Shown here in pieces: positions 27,316 through 37,099 of a DNA stretch of 63,525 nt; position 1 is the stretch's first letter; the number at the start of each line of letters is the position of its first letter. The position numbers and the translations under genes were made by a program. This stretch comes from Clostridiaceae bacterium (GTDB taxonomy: Bacteria; Bacillota; Clostridia; DUPQ01): positions 1-63,525 of the forward strand of contig JAAYBX010000050.1 in NCBI GenBank assembly GCA_012729955.1, in the 5' to 3' direction. The notes under the pieces were generated by a model. It was not told the origin of the DNA. It did no database searches and saw only the letters and a list, made by a program, of their open reading frames with translations.

Positions 27316-27344
27316 TTGTAAAGAGAACAGAGTGAAGGTAGAAT
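27316..27344 (+). promoter_or_regulatory. Promoter of the acyltransferase gene
   Basis: TTGTAA, 17-bp spacer, TAGAAT, 17 bp before the ATG, with GGGGG as a ribosome-binding site. An inverted repeat TACCAT-ATTA-ATGGTA at 27233-27248 lies upstream, without a T tract. Confidence 0.55.
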
Positions 27345-27360
27345 AAATAGGGGGTATATT

Positions 27361-28548
27361 ATGAGCGGTACAAGGCTTCACAGGGCAGTTATAGAATTTG
27401 CACGACTTATATATGATCCGTACATAAGGATTAAGTACAAGTACAAGTTTGAAAAAGTTGATTACAGAAAAGGTAATTTTATAGCTCTCGCAAACCATAC
27501 TACGAATCTTGACAGTATGATTTTAGGTATATCTTTTAAGCAGCATATGTATTTTGTAGCAGGAGAACAGCTTTTCCGTATGGGCTGGATTTCCAAGCTT
27601 CTACGTGTTTTTCTGAATCCAATAAAAAGAATGAAAGCAAAGACAGAGGCCAAGACTGCTGTTAATATGCTTAAGGCTTTAAAAGCAGGTCATAATATCT
27701 GTATGTTTCCTGAAGGGAGCTGCACTTGGAATGGCGAAACATCTACTATTATACAGTCTACTGCCAAACTTATTAAAAGAGCTGGAGTGACAATGATAAC
27801 CTATCGTGTTGAGGGTGGTTATCCTACAATGCCAAGGTGGTCAAAATCGATAAGGCCTGGCAGGATGACAGGTGCTATAGGTAATATTTATGAACCTGAC
27901 CAGCTGGAAAAAATGACTGTTGAAGAAATTTACAAAGCGATTTGTGATGATCTTTATGTAAATTCCATTAACATGTCTGAAAAGTATGAATACAAAGGTA
28001 AAACACTGGCAGAAAACCTTGAGTCTGCATTGTTCATATGCCCGGAATGTCATGGAATAAGCACATATGTATCGAAAGATGATATGTTTACTTGTTCATG
28101 CGGAGTAAAGCTAAGATATGATACACACTGCAGACTGAATGATGTTGAGAATAAAGGATTCCCTTTTACCAGTGTTCTGGAATGGGATAATTGGCAAAGA
28201 GATTGGATTAAAATGAATATCGAAAGACTGAAAGAAGATCCGGATAAGATAATAACTGAGGATGGGTGTCAGGATTTGTATACATATACTGAAGATGAGA
28301 CTACTGAACATATGCTGACAGGATCAATGGCTCTGTATCCGGACAGATTTGTATTTAGGGATAATGATAATAAAAAAGAGATTGTCGTAAAACTTGCAGA
28401 CATAACAGATATTGCAATAATAACGATGACAACTCTGACTTTTTCATGTTCAGATATTCATTATGAAATTAAATGCAAGATACCAAGATCCGCATTAAAA
28501 TATCTGCTTATTGCCACAGCCCTTTCTCCTATGAGATATATAATATAG
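27361..28548 (+). CDS. PlsC-family acyltransferase with C-terminal extension
   Basis: 395 residues. The acyltransferase domain shows ANHTTNLD (HX4D, H46-D51) and FPEG (116-119), the two main catalytic boxes of 1-acyl-glycerol-3-phosphate acyltransferases. Residues 220-245 form a zinc ribbon (CPECHG...CSCG) and the last ~100 residues a beta-rich domain with ALYPDRFVFRDNDNK that looks PH- or GRAM-like. This extra half is not found in ordinary PlsC, so the acyl acceptor may be an unusual lipid or glycolipid. It acts at the inner face of the membrane. Confidence 0.82.
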   Translation: MSGTRLHRAVIEFARLIYDPYIRIKYKYKFEKVDYRKGNFIALANHTTNLDSMILGISFKQHMYFVAGEQLFRMGWISKLLRVFLNPIKRMKAKTEAKTAVNMLKALKAGHNICMFPEGSCTWNGETSTIIQSTAKLIKRAGVTMITYRVEGGYPTMPRWSKSIRPGRMTGAIGNIYEPDQLEKMTVEEIYKAICDDLYVNSINMSEKYEYKGKTLAENLESALFICPECHGISTYVSKDDMFTCSCGVKLRYDTHCRLNDVENKGFPFTSVLEWDNWQRDWIKMNIERLKEDPDKIITEDGCQDLYTYTEDETTEHMLTGSMALYPDRFVFRDNDNKKEIVVKLADITDIAIITMTTLTFSCSDIHYEIKCKIPRSALKYLLIATALSPMRYII

Positions 28549-28588
28549 CAGTTATCTTTGTCTAAAAAGAAGTAAAAATGCGGTAAAT

Positions 28589-28617
28589 TTGACATTTATA
28601 TATGTATATCTTAAAAT
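28589..28617 (+). promoter_or_regulatory. Promoter of the CofE-like/HD pair
   Basis: TTGACA (28589-28594), 17-bp spacer, TAAAAT (28612-28617), followed by a 46-nt leader and GGAAGGAAG. Confidence 0.65.
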
Positions 28618-28663
28618 TAGAGTGTTGGCTATATAGAGATTTTGAAGGAAGGAAGTACGGGAA

Positions 28664-29842
28664 ATGAGGTTTACAGGTGTTACATCAAGAGGAATCATAA
28701 CTCCTATATTCAAGCAGGGGGATGATTTAGTATCATTAACAGCAGACAGTATAATAGAAGCTGCACAGAAAGAGAATTTCACTATTCAGGACAGGGATAT
28801 AATCGGAGTAACTGAAGCAGTTGTAGCAAGGACACAGGGTAATTATGCTACATGTGAACAAATAGCAGCTGACATAAAAAACAAACTAGGCGGGAAAGAT
28901 ATGGGTATAGTTTTTCCGATTTTAAGCCGCAACAGGTTTTCAATACTTTTAAAAGCAATAGCTATGTCCTGTGAAAAACTGTATATACAGCTGTCATACC
29001 CATCAGACGAAGTCGGCAACGCGCTAATTACTTTAGATGACCTTGATGAAAAAGGAATAGATCCGTACAAGGATAATTTCACTGAATCACAATTCAGAAA
29101 ACTGTTTAAAAATACAGTCCATGTGTTTACCAAAGTGGATTATATAGAAGCATATAAAAGCATGGGTAAGGATATTGAGATTATATTTTCAAACAATCCA
29201 GCATATATTTTAAATTACACTAAGAATGTTTTAAACTGTGATATACATTCAAGGAAACGTACTCAGAGGATATTAAGAGAAGCCGGAGCAAAGAAGGTGT
29301 ACAGGATGGATGAAATATTAACATCCAGTGTGGATGGATCAGGATATAACTCTGATTACGGACTTCTTGGGTCTAATAAGGCTACAGAGAGTAAAGTTAA
29401 GCTATTCCCTAGAGACTCGCATATTTTTGTAGAAAAACTTCAAAACAGGATGCTGGAATTAACTGGTAAGCATGTCGAAGTAATGGTTTATGGAGATGGG
29501 TGCTTTAAAGATCCGGTAGGCGGTATCTGGGAACTTGCAGATCCAGTAGTCTCTCCTGGTTACACATCCGGACTTATTGGTACGCCAAATGAGCTGAAGA
29601 TGAAGTATTTTGCTGATAATGAATTCGCATCATTAAGAGGAGAACAGCTTGCTTTGGCAATGAAGGAAAGAATAAAAGCGAAAGATAAGGACCTATCCGG
29701 AAATATGGAATCACAAGGCACAACTCCGAGAAGACTTACTGATCTTTTAGGCTCGTTATGTGATCTTACAAGCGGGAGCGGAGACAGGGGTACTCCAGTT
29801 GTCCTTATACAAGGCTATTTTACTAATTTTGCTACGGACTGA
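28664..29842 (+). CDS. CofE-like (F420-0:gamma-glutamyl ligase family) protein
   Basis: 392 residues, ATG after GGAAGGAAGTACGGG. The N-terminus has the CofE pattern (ITPIFKQGDDL, QDRDIIGVTEAVVARTQGN) and DGCFKDPVGGIWELADP downstream. True CofE adds glutamate to coenzyme F420, but no other F420 gene is nearby and most Clostridia lack F420. A different amide-ligase substrate is therefore likely. The 1-bp overlap with an HD-domain gene (TGATG) suggests a two-step or coupled function. Confidence 0.75.
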   Translation: MRFTGVTSRGIITPIFKQGDDLVSLTADSIIEAAQKENFTIQDRDIIGVTEAVVARTQGNYATCEQIAADIKNKLGGKDMGIVFPILSRNRFSILLKAIAMSCEKLYIQLSYPSDEVGNALITLDDLDEKGIDPYKDNFTESQFRKLFKNTVHVFTKVDYIEAYKSMGKDIEIIFSNNPAYILNYTKNVLNCDIHSRKRTQRILREAGAKKVYRMDEILTSSVDGSGYNSDYGLLGSNKATESKVKLFPRDSHIFVEKLQNRMLELTGKHVEVMVYGDGCFKDPVGGIWELADPVVSPGYTSGLIGTPNELKMKYFADNEFASLRGEQLALAMKERIKAKDKDLSGNMESQGTTPRRLTDLLGSLCDLTSGSGDRGTPVVLIQGYFTNFATD

Positions 29843-30483
29843 TGACATATAAATTTGAAGAAATATCTGCCTATGTGAAGGATGTTTTTCAGAAAAACAA
29901 GGGAAGCCATGACTGGGACCATACTGAAAGAGTATTACATATGGCCGAAAAGCTTGCTGCAGCAGAAGGTGCGGATATCGATATAGTCAGATATGCAGCT
30001 CTTCTCCATGACATATCAAGACATGATGAAGATATTTCAAAAGGTTATGTGCATCATGAAGAGAAAGGTGCGACTGAATCGAAAAAGGTACTTATAATGT
30101 TCAACATTGATGAAATAACTGCGGACAAGGTTTCTGACTGCATACGGACGCATCGGTTTAGAAGGGGAAACAAACCAGAAACAATAGAAGGCAAGGTATT
30201 ATTTGATGCTGATAAGCTGGATGGAATCGGAGCTATCGGGATAGGCAGAGCATTCGTATTTGCTGGAGAAAATGGTGCAAGGGTACACGATCCATATATT
30301 CAGGTTGATAAGACATACAGTTATACAAAAGAAGATACTGCATACAGGGAATATCTTGTCAAGTTATCCAATATTAAGGACAGGATACTGACTGCTACCG
30401 CTAAGAATATAGCTATTGAACGCCATCAGTTTATGATTGATTTCTTTGATAGAATAAATGCAGAGTGTAAAGGTGACTTGTAA
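29842..30483 (+). CDS. HD-domain phosphohydrolase
   Basis: 213 residues. H23 and H27 in HDWDHTERV, and H56-D57 in ALLHDISRHD, form the metal-binding HD set, with a later Asp in FDADKLDGIGAIGIGRAF. This is the YpgQ/YedJ-like HD subfamily layout, acting on nucleotides or phosphoesters in the cytoplasm. It overlaps the CofE-like gene by one base, so they are presumably coexpressed. The exact substrate is not visible. Confidence 0.85.
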   Translation: MTYKFEEISAYVKDVFQKNKGSHDWDHTERVLHMAEKLAAAEGADIDIVRYAALLHDISRHDEDISKGYVHHEEKGATESKKVLIMFNIDEITADKVSDCIRTHRFRRGNKPETIEGKVLFDADKLDGIGAIGIGRAFVFAGENGARVHDPYIQVDKTYSYTKEDTAYREYLVKLSNIKDRILTATAKNIAIERHQFMIDFFDRINAECKGDL

Positions 30484-30497
30484 AAACATATAACTGA

Positions 30498-30526
30498 TTG
30501 TATATATGACATAATAATGATAGAAT
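30498..30526 (+). promoter_or_regulatory. Promoter of the zinc-ribbon/propeller gene
   Basis: TTGTAT, 17-bp spacer, TAGAAT; 39 bp before the ATG, with GCGGGGG as the ribosome-binding site. Confidence 0.55.
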
Positions 30527-30565
30527 AAAGTTGTATCAGTTTATTAATAACAGCGGGGGTAAAAA

Positions 30566-32335
30566 ATGAATAAGGATAGTTTTATCAAACAGGCTACAGA
30601 GCAGCTTAACAAGATAAATGTTCCATACAGGGTTCAAGATTCAGCAGACATTGCTATATCTGGAACATTTAAGAAAAAAGAGGATGAAGACGAATCTGCT
30701 GCAATACTTTATGCGGCATTTATTTTCTTCAATCCTGATGATAATACTGTTTATGCATATGAAAGAGCAATGTCAAACGGAGTGGATATCTCAAAGGATC
30801 CTTCATACAGCGGGGTAGTTGTAAGAAAAGTGGATAACAGTGGTAATGATGAATCCTTATTGCCAATCGGTACTATTTTATCGACCATTGCAGGTATAGC
30901 AGTGTCTTTTGGAGCTGCTTTTAGAAGAACAGACAATGAGCAGCTTGCTAAGTATCCGAATATATCTATTCCTCCAATTTCTTCCGCAAATGCATCAGAT
31001 TCAGCTTTTTGCACCAATTGCGGAGCCAAAATGCCTGCAGGGACGAGATTCTGCACCAGCTGCGGTACAGATTCCAAATCACCTCCTGCAGCACAAGCAA
31101 AACCATTTGTGTCCAATGATGCTCCTCCAGTGTATGTGAATGCAAATATGACTCAAAGAGCTAATCCTGCTTATATAAATCCGGGTGTTCAACCTGTAAA
31201 ACCAAGGCGAAAAGTACCTGTTGCAGTTATAGCGATAGTGTCAGTACTTATTATTGGTGTACTGGTAACAGGCGGTATTCTTATAAGAAACTGGATACAG
31301 AATAAAAAACCAAACGATAATACGAATATTAATCCCACAGCTTCTTCAGCTCCAGGTTTGAATATTGGTTCTCAAGAAGGTTCTTCAGTTGTATCTCTAG
31401 GGGTGGCCCAATATGATCTTGGCAATATTATGAACGGTCAGTATTATTTCGCAACTAAAGATTACATATTCTATTCCAGTTTTGATGAGAACTATAAAGC
31501 GCATATTTACCGCATAGATAAGGATGGCAGGAATTTTCAATCAATATTCAATGGCTTCGGATGGTCTCTTGTAGTTATTGAAGACTGGCTTTATTTTTCC
31601 GGGAATCAAGGAGATACAATAGACGGCACATACAACATATTCCGGATGAAGCTTGATGGCAGTTCAGTTGAAAGAATAAACAATACCTATAGTTATGGTA
31701 TGTTCCTGTACGATGAATATCTGTACTATATGAAGAGAAACACCGATTATACCAGTACATATGCTGTCTGCAGGTCCTTACTGGATGGGACAGGTGAAGA
31801 GGTTCTTGCCCAATACGGATACAATCCCGTTATATGTGACGACCTTTTATATTACTACGACAACCAAGGGAACATGTTCAGATGCAAACCTGATGGAACA
31901 GATCCACAGGTATTGTTAACAGCAGAAGTGGGATTTTATGTTTTGAGTGATGAGAAAATAATATATAAGGACTTTAGTTCAGGTATTTATATGTGTGATC
32001 TGAATGGTGAAAATAAAAAACTAGTAAAAACTGTACAGGATATGAGTATCAATACTGTTAATGTCTACAATAATCGAATATATTTTGTTCAATATAATCA
32101 GGATAATTACAATTACACAACATATTCATGGCCATATGATCTGGTAAGCATTAAAACTGACGGCTCAGATGAAAAAGTGATATTTTCAAGCTCATCCTAC
32201 GGAATGTACTTAAATATAGTAAGTGGCAGACTTATGCTTATGGATTATAAATATGATACTCAAACCGGTTTGATGTATACAGACATAAATTCTATGAATA
32301 CAGATGGATCAGATTTGAGACTGCTTACAAGATAG
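30566..32335 (+). CDS. Zinc-ribbon, single-pass protein with DUF5050-like propeller
   Basis: 589 residues. Order: an N-terminal alpha/beta domain (1-115), a zinc ribbon CTNCGAKMPAGTRFCTSCG (about 148-167), a Pro-rich linker, one membrane segment (about 218-240), then a low-complexity Asn/Ser spacer and an outer domain of repeated blades (YIFYSSF, WLYFSGN, YLYYMKR, DLLYYYDNQG, KIIYKDF, RIYFVQY) each followed by a D-G or L-D-G motif. That is the DUF5050 TolB-like six-bladed propeller. A cytoplasmic ribbon joined through the membrane to an outer propeller suggests sensing or scaffold work; no enzyme motif is present. Confidence 0.78.
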   Translation: MNKDSFIKQATEQLNKINVPYRVQDSADIAISGTFKKKEDEDESAAILYAAFIFFNPDDNTVYAYERAMSNGVDISKDPSYSGVVVRKVDNSGNDESLLPIGTILSTIAGIAVSFGAAFRRTDNEQLAKYPNISIPPISSANASDSAFCTNCGAKMPAGTRFCTSCGTDSKSPPAAQAKPFVSNDAPPVYVNANMTQRANPAYINPGVQPVKPRRKVPVAVIAIVSVLIIGVLVTGGILIRNWIQNKKPNDNTNINPTASSAPGLNIGSQEGSSVVSLGVAQYDLGNIMNGQYYFATKDYIFYSSFDENYKAHIYRIDKDGRNFQSIFNGFGWSLVVIEDWLYFSGNQGDTIDGTYNIFRMKLDGSSVERINNTYSYGMFLYDEYLYYMKRNTDYTSTYAVCRSLLDGTGEEVLAQYGYNPVICDDLLYYYDNQGNMFRCKPDGTDPQVLLTAEVGFYVLSDEKIIYKDFSSGIYMCDLNGENKKLVKTVQDMSINTVNVYNNRIYFVQYNQDNYNYTTYSWPYDLVSIKTDGSDEKVIFSSSSYGMYLNIVSGRLMLMDYKYDTQTGLMYTDINSMNTDGSDLRLLTR

Positions 32336-32388
32336 TGTTTATATTTTAGGAAAATATGATATAATAATGCTTGGAAGGAGAATAAAAG

Positions 32389-32901
32389 ATGCCAGGTATT
32401 TTAAGTTTTGTTGAGAACATTGATGTTCTGCAAGCAGTCTTGCTAATTATTGGTATGGTATTTCTCATTATAGAAGCTTTTATTCCAAGTTTCGGAATTT
32501 TTGGCGTTCTTGGAATATTACTGCTTTTATTGGCAATTTTCCTTACTGCAAAGACTTTCATAGAAGGATTGGTGATGTTCCTTATTCTATTAGCGATAGC
32601 AGTAGTTCTTCTGATTATTGCAATAAGGATTGCTACTAAAAGCAGGCTTTCCAAAAAGCTTATCAACGCTGATACATTTTCTGAGAAAGAAGGCTATCTT
32701 GGGGTGCAGGACATGAGTGCTGCAGTCGGCCTTAAAGGCAAGTCAGTTACAATATTAAGGCCTGCAGGAAAAGCTGAGTTTGACGGTAAGATATTGGATG
32801 TTGTCACTAAGGGTGAGTTTATCGAAAATGAAAAGGAAGTAATAGTCGAGCATGTTGAAGGTGTAAGAATTGTAGTTAAAGAAATAAAGGAGAATGATTA
32901 A
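32389..32901 (+). CDS. NfeD-like membrane protein
   Basis: 170 residues. Three membrane segments (about 10-95) with the [15 protein letters not shown] motif, then a soluble OB-fold (about 100-170) containing [20 protein letters not shown]. This is the short NfeD1b type that partners flotillin-like proteins. Its stop overlaps the FloA start by one base. AAGGAG gives the start; a TATAAT at 32360-32365 may drive the unit. Confidence 0.88.
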   Translation: MPGILSFVENIDVLQAVLLIIGMVFLIIEAFIPSFGIFGVLGILLLLLAIFLTAKTFIEGLVMFLILLAIAVVLLIIAIRIATKSRLSKKLINADTFSEKEGYLGVQDMSAAVGLKGKSVTILRPAGKAEFDGKILDVVTKGEFIENEKEVIVEHVEGVRIVVKEIKEND

Positions 32902-33899
32902 TGGAACCAGTAGTATTAGTATTAGTAATTATAGCAGCCGTAATAGCATTCTTTGCCATACTGTTAAGCCTTGTACCTATAGGGCTATGGATATCGGCAA
33001 TAGCTGCCGGAGTAAAGGTAGGCCTGATGAGCCTTGTAGGAATGAAATTCAGGAGGGTAGAACCTGCTAAGATAGTTAACCCTCTTATAAAATCCATTAA
33101 AGCGGGATTAAATGTAACTATAAATCAGCTGGAAACACATTATCTTGCTGGAGGAAATGTAAATAAGGTCGCAGATGCTTTAATTGCAGCGCAGAAAGCA
33201 CGCATACAATTATCTTTCGAAACTGCTGCAGCAATTGATTTAGCTGGAAGAGATGTTTTGGAAGCAGTAAAAATGAGCGTAAATCCGAAGGTCATAGAGA
33301 CTCCGATTATATCTGCAGTAGCCAAAGATGGAATTGAAGTTAAGGCAAAAACTAAAATCACTGTCCGGGCTAACATCTCAAGATTAATAGGTGGAGCAGG
33401 AGAGCAAACTATAATAGCGAGAGTCGGTGAAGGAATAGTAACCTCTGTAGGTTCAGCTGAATCATACAAGGAAGTTCTGGAAAACCCGGATCTTATCTCT
33501 CAGACTGTTCTTAAAAAGGGACTTGATGCAGGTACTGCGTTTGAAATTTTATCTATCGATATTGCTGATGTTGATATCGGGAGAAATGTAGGCGCTCAGC
33601 TGCAGACCGATCAGGCAGAGGCTGACAAGAAAATCGCACAAGCAAAAGCTGAAGAGAGAAGAGTAATGGCTGTTGCAAGAGAACAGGAAATGAAATCCAA
33701 TGTTCAGGAAATGAGAGCTAAGGTTGTGGAGGCGGAAGCTTTGATTCCAAAAGCCATGGCTAAAGCTTTTGAACAAGGAAATCTAGGAGTTCTGGATTAT
33801 TACAATATGAAAAATGTAATAGCAGATACCCAGATGAGAGAGTCCATTTCTGAAGCAGGAAAAGCAAGTAAACCTCAAACTGACAAGAAAGAGAAATAA
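32901..33899 (+). CDS. floA: Flotillin-like protein FloA (SPFH family)
   Basis: 332 residues, close to the B. subtilis FloA (YqfA) length. One N-terminal hairpin membrane segment (about 5-45), the SPFH domain with [16 protein letters not shown] and a long Glu/Ala-rich coiled coil (about 225-290; [16 protein letters not shown]). It forms oligomers at membrane microdomains that organise signalling and secretion proteins. Gene order NfeD-FloA-YqfB is the standard one in Firmicutes. Confidence 0.93.
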   Translation: MEPVVLVLVIIAAVIAFFAILLSLVPIGLWISAIAAGVKVGLMSLVGMKFRRVEPAKIVNPLIKSIKAGLNVTINQLETHYLAGGNVNKVADALIAAQKARIQLSFETAAAIDLAGRDVLEAVKMSVNPKVIETPIISAVAKDGIEVKAKTKITVRANISRLIGGAGEQTIIARVGEGIVTSVGSAESYKEVLENPDLISQTVLKKGLDAGTAFEILSIDIADVDIGRNVGAQLQTDQAEADKKIAQAKAEERRVMAVAREQEMKSNVQEMRAKVVEAEALIPKAMAKAFEQGNLGVLDYYNMKNVIADTQMRESISEAGKASKPQTDKKEK

Positions 33900-33902
33900 C
33901 GG

Positions 33903-34094
33903 ATGAACGAGTATTATAGGAAACCTGATGATATTAATGAAACAAAACAGGAAGAAACACCTTCAGCAGTTGTTAAACAGCTTGAAGAGCATGAGGATTA
34001 TGATCTTATCAAAGATTTGCTTGAGAACAGCGAAACTTTAGTTAAAGGCATAATTTTAAGCGAGATTCTAAGCAAACCAAAAGCAAAGAGATAG
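33903..34094 (+). CDS. YqfB-like small protein
   Basis: 63 residues, acidic, 3 bp after floA. Position and size match YqfB of the yqeZ-yqfAB operon, a small protein of unknown role. Sequence similarity could not be tested here. A strong terminator follows. Confidence 0.6.
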   Translation: MNEYYRKPDDINETKQEETPSAVVKQLEEHEDYDLIKDLLENSETLVKGIILSEILSKPKAKR

Positions 34095-34108
34095 TTTGAG
34101 ATAAAGAT

Positions 34109-34147
34109 AAAGCTGCCTTATTAAGCAATTAATAGGCAGCTTTTTTA
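34109..34147. terminator. Bidirectional terminator between floA operon and glmS
   Basis: AAGCTGCCT-T-ATTAA / TTAAT-AGGCAGCTT hairpin with a GCAA loop and a single bulge, flanked by A-rich and T6 ends; it can serve both converging units. Confidence 0.9.
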
Positions 34148-34154
34148 TATCGTT

Positions 34155-35981
34155 TTACTCAACAGTTACAGATTTAGCAAGATTCTTGGGTTTATCTATA
34201 TCACACCCATTATGTAATGCAACATAATATGCAAACATCTGCAAAGGGATAACCTGTACAACTGCATTGAACAGAGTTTCTCCTACAGGTATATAAATGA
34301 TATCATCTGTCTCAGGAATTATTTTTGTGCTGCGTTCAGTAATAACTCCAAGCACTTTGGCTCCACGGGCTTTTACTTCGCGAATATTACTAATAAGTTT
34401 ATCTAGTAATCTGTCATTGCAAGCCAGAGCCACTACAAGCCTGTCATTATCGATTAATGCTATTGTTCCATGCTTCAATTCGCCTGCAGCATATGCTTCA
34501 GAATGAATGTATGAAATTTCCTTTAACTTTAAGGAACCTTCAAGGCAGACAGCATAATCTGTGTTTCTTCCTATGAAGAACATAGACCTCTCATTGTGAT
34601 ATTTTTTTGCCAGATATGGTATCTGCGGATTAAGGTCTATTGCTCTTTGTGCCAATTGTGGGATCTTCTGAATTTCACTTGTAAGCCTTAATGCTGTTTC
34701 TGCATCAATTTTTTTATTTTTTTCAGCAAGATAAACAGAAAGCAGACAAAGCACAGTCACCTGGGTTGTGTAACCTTTTGTTGTCGCAACAGCAATCTCA
34801 GGGCCTGCCCAAGTATATATCACATAATCAGCAAGTTTAGAAATTGCAGAACCTACCACATTTACTATTGCTAGAACAGAAGCACCGTTTTCTTTAGCTT
34901 CTTTCAATGCGGCAATCGTATCTGCCGTCTCTCCTGACTGGGATATCACAATCACAAGAGTTGATTTATCTATAATAGGTCTTCTATATCTGAATTCTGA
35001 AGCAAGGTCTACATCGACAGGTATTCTTGCAAGCTCCTCTATCATATACTTTCCAGCACACGCTGCATGATAAGCCGATCCGCAAGCAGTAATTGAAATT
35101 CTACTTATACCTTCCAATAAATCTGTGGGAATATTTGAATCCTCAAATGAAATACAGCCTTTTTTTATTCTAGGTTCAATTGCTGACTTAATTGCTCTTG
35201 GCTGTTCCATAATTTCTTTCAGCATGAAATGTTCATATCCGCCTTTTTCTGCTGCTTCAACATCCCATACTATTCTGGTCTTTTCCCTTGTCACCGGTTC
35301 ACCTGTATTGCTATATATTAATATGGTATTGCTGGATATTTCTGCGAAATCACCTTCTTCGATATATATTACATTCTTTGTTCTCTGAACAAGCGCTGTA
35401 ACATCAGAAGCGAAATAATTCTCGCATACACCAACTCCGATTATTAAAGGGCTGTTAAGCATTGCTGCAAACATTGTGTCAGGATAATCTTTACAAATGA
35501 CTCCCAAAGCATACGAACCTTCTAGTCTGGAAATAGTCTTCATAAGCGCTATCTTGAAATCTTTGTCATAGTACATATCCAGAAGATGGACTATAACTTC
35601 AGTATCAGTTTCGCTATTAAATTTATAACCTTTATCCAAAAGTTCTTTCTTAAGTTCCATGTAGTTTTCAATGATTCCATTATGTACCACAGCAAACTTT
35701 TTATTATTACTAACGTGGGGATGCGCATTTGCATCATTTGGCGCACCATGAGTAGCCCATCTTGTATGTGCTATACCGATAGTTCCTGAAATGCTTTTCC
35801 CATCATCAGTCTTCTCGCATAAGTTCTTAATTTTGCCTGATGCTTTTATCATATTTATTTCTTTATTGTTAATTACAGCGATTCCTGCTGAATCATATCC
35901 TCTATACTCAAGTTTCTTTAGTCCTTCTATAAGTATCGAAGCTGCATGTTCATTACCGACATAACCTACTATACCGCACAT
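34155..35981 (-). CDS. glmS: Glutamine-fructose-6-phosphate aminotransferase
   Basis: 608 residues, the usual length. MCGIVGYVG places the nucleophile Cys at position 2; HTRWATHG and SNNKKFAVVHNG belong to the glutaminase domain, and two SIS domains (ACGSAYHA, VISQSGETADT, SEAYAAGELKHG) follow. It makes glucosamine-6-phosphate for peptidoglycan and the UDP-GlcNAc used by the tagO/mnaA genes nearby. It is preceded by a strong promoter with a leader of only about 25-30 nt, so no glmS ribozyme is present and control must be by other means. Confidence 0.97.
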   Translation of the reverse strand: MCGIVGYVGNEHAASILIEGLKKLEYRGYDSAGIAVINNKEINMIKASGKIKNLCEKTDDGKSISGTIGIAHTRWATHGAPNDANAHPHVSNNKKFAVVHNGIIENYMELKKELLDKGYKFNSETDTEVIVHLLDMYYDKDFKIALMKTISRLEGSYALGVICKDYPDTMFAAMLNSPLIIGVGVCENYFASDVTALVQRTKNVIYIEEGDFAEISSNTILIYSNTGEPVTREKTRIVWDVEAAEKGGYEHFMLKEIMEQPRAIKSAIEPRIKKGCISFEDSNIPTDLLEGISRISITACGSAYHAACAGKYMIEELARIPVDVDLASEFRYRRPIIDKSTLVIVISQSGETADTIAALKEAKENGASVLAIVNVVGSAISKLADYVIYTWAGPEIAVATTKGYTTQVTVLCLLSVYLAEKNKKIDAETALRLTSEIQKIPQLAQRAIDLNPQIPYLAKKYHNERSMFFIGRNTDYAVCLEGSLKLKEISYIHSEAYAAGELKHGTIALIDNDRLVVALACNDRLLDKLISNIREVKARGAKVLGVITERSTKIIPETDDIIYIPVGETLFNAVVQVIPLQMFAYYVALHNGCDIDKPKNLAKSVTVE

Positions 35982-36015
35982 ATTGCCTCCTATTTAAAAC
36001 CTTTCTACGGAAAAG

Positions 36016-36044
36016 ATTGTACAACTATGAACTATGCATGTCAA
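36016..36044 (-). promoter_or_regulatory. Promoter of glmS
   Basis: On the minus strand TTGACA (36044-36039), 17-bp spacer, TACAAT (36021-36016); the ATG is 35 bp downstream with AGGAGG in between. Confidence 0.75.
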
Positions 36045-36175
36045 ATAAAATTCAGGTATTTTTTGTATATTAAATATGTGATGACCTGTAATACACCATA
36101 TTATATGGATTTGATATATGTTGAATTAGAAATAATGGTAAATAATGGTATAATATTGCTCTGACAGGAGCTGCT

Positions 36176-37099
36176 ATGGATAAGATAAGATTAAATATAA
36201 AGTTATCAGATAATGAATACGTCAAACATTTATCAGAGTATATAAGAATTAACGGATTGAATATAATCAGTTTAACAGAAGAAAACCCTGACATTACACT
36301 TATTGATTCGCAACAGAACAAAGATGAGTTTATTCTTAAAACACATACTAAAGAAACACATATGTACAGATATAAGTCTGCAGACAGGATTATAGGTTCG
36401 ATTATAGAAAATGTTGATATATCTTTAGGCGTAAAAGGAAAATCAAACAACAGGACGATATTTGTAACATCCGCTCATGGAGGAGCAGGAAAAACATATA
36501 TTTCTCAGGCTCTATCTATATATTTATCAAGAAACGGCAGGAAGGTTTTATATGTAAATCTGGATGGCTTATGCGTAAAGGATTCAATTTTCAAATGTGA
36601 TGAACAGAATGATATATCCTTGATAAACTACTATGCGAAGAAAGGTAATGAAAATATTAATGCATATATCGAAAGATACAAAAATTATGATGCTGCAAAA
36701 AATGTATTCTTTTTAAAAAGCATATATCCTTCGTATGATGTATGCTTTGATATGAACAGTGCCAAAGTCTTTATTGACAGTCTTAATTCAAATGATCTAT
36801 ATAACTATACAATAATTGACTGTCCCCTATATCCATTCAGCCAATATGCCCTGATTATGAAAAATTCATATAAGACTCTGCTTATAAAAAACAGGGGAAG
36901 TGAAAGGGAAGAAGAAGCTGCTGTTTTTTTAAAAAAGAACGATATTAAAATTATGCTCATATGCAACATGATCAGGTATACAGAAGGAATATATGTACCA
37001 AAAGCCGAAGAGGATATATCGCATAATCCAAAAGTTTTTTATGAATCTATTGAGCAGATAGTATATGAACTGGAGAAAAGTGATGATGCAGGATTATAG
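36176..37099 (+). CDS. tadZ: TadZ/CpaE-like pilus-locus ATPase
   Basis: 307 residues. Residues 1-80 form a receiver-like atypical domain; the P-loop of the MinD/ParA type reads SAHGGAGKTYISQAL, followed by VLYVNLDG and YTIIDCPLYP. TadZ proteins place the Tad machinery at its cell site. It is first in the cluster and overlaps tadA at its 3' end. The upstream sequence has TATAAT at about 36150 and GGAGCTGCT before the ATG. Confidence 0.85.
   Translation: MDKIRLNIKLSDNEYVKHLSEYIRINGLNIISLTEENPDITLIDSQQNKDEFILKTHTKETHMYRYKSADRIIGSIIENVDISLGVKGKSNNRTIFVTSAHGGAGKTYISQALSIYLSRNGRKVLYVNLDGLCVKDSIFKCDEQNDISLINYYAKKGNENINAYIERYKNYDAAKNVFFLKSIYPSYDVCFDMNSAKVFIDSLNSNDLYNYTIIDCPLYPFSQYALIMKNSYKTLLIKNRGSEREEEAAVFLKKNDIKIMLICNMIRYTEGIYVPKAEEDISHNPKVFYESIEQIVYELEKSDDAGL

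Noticed and set aside
35982-36175. Possible glmS ribozyme upstream of glmS
   Set aside because: The promoter at 36016-36044 leaves a leader of about 25-30 nt, too short for the roughly 170-nt ribozyme, and no core motif is visible.
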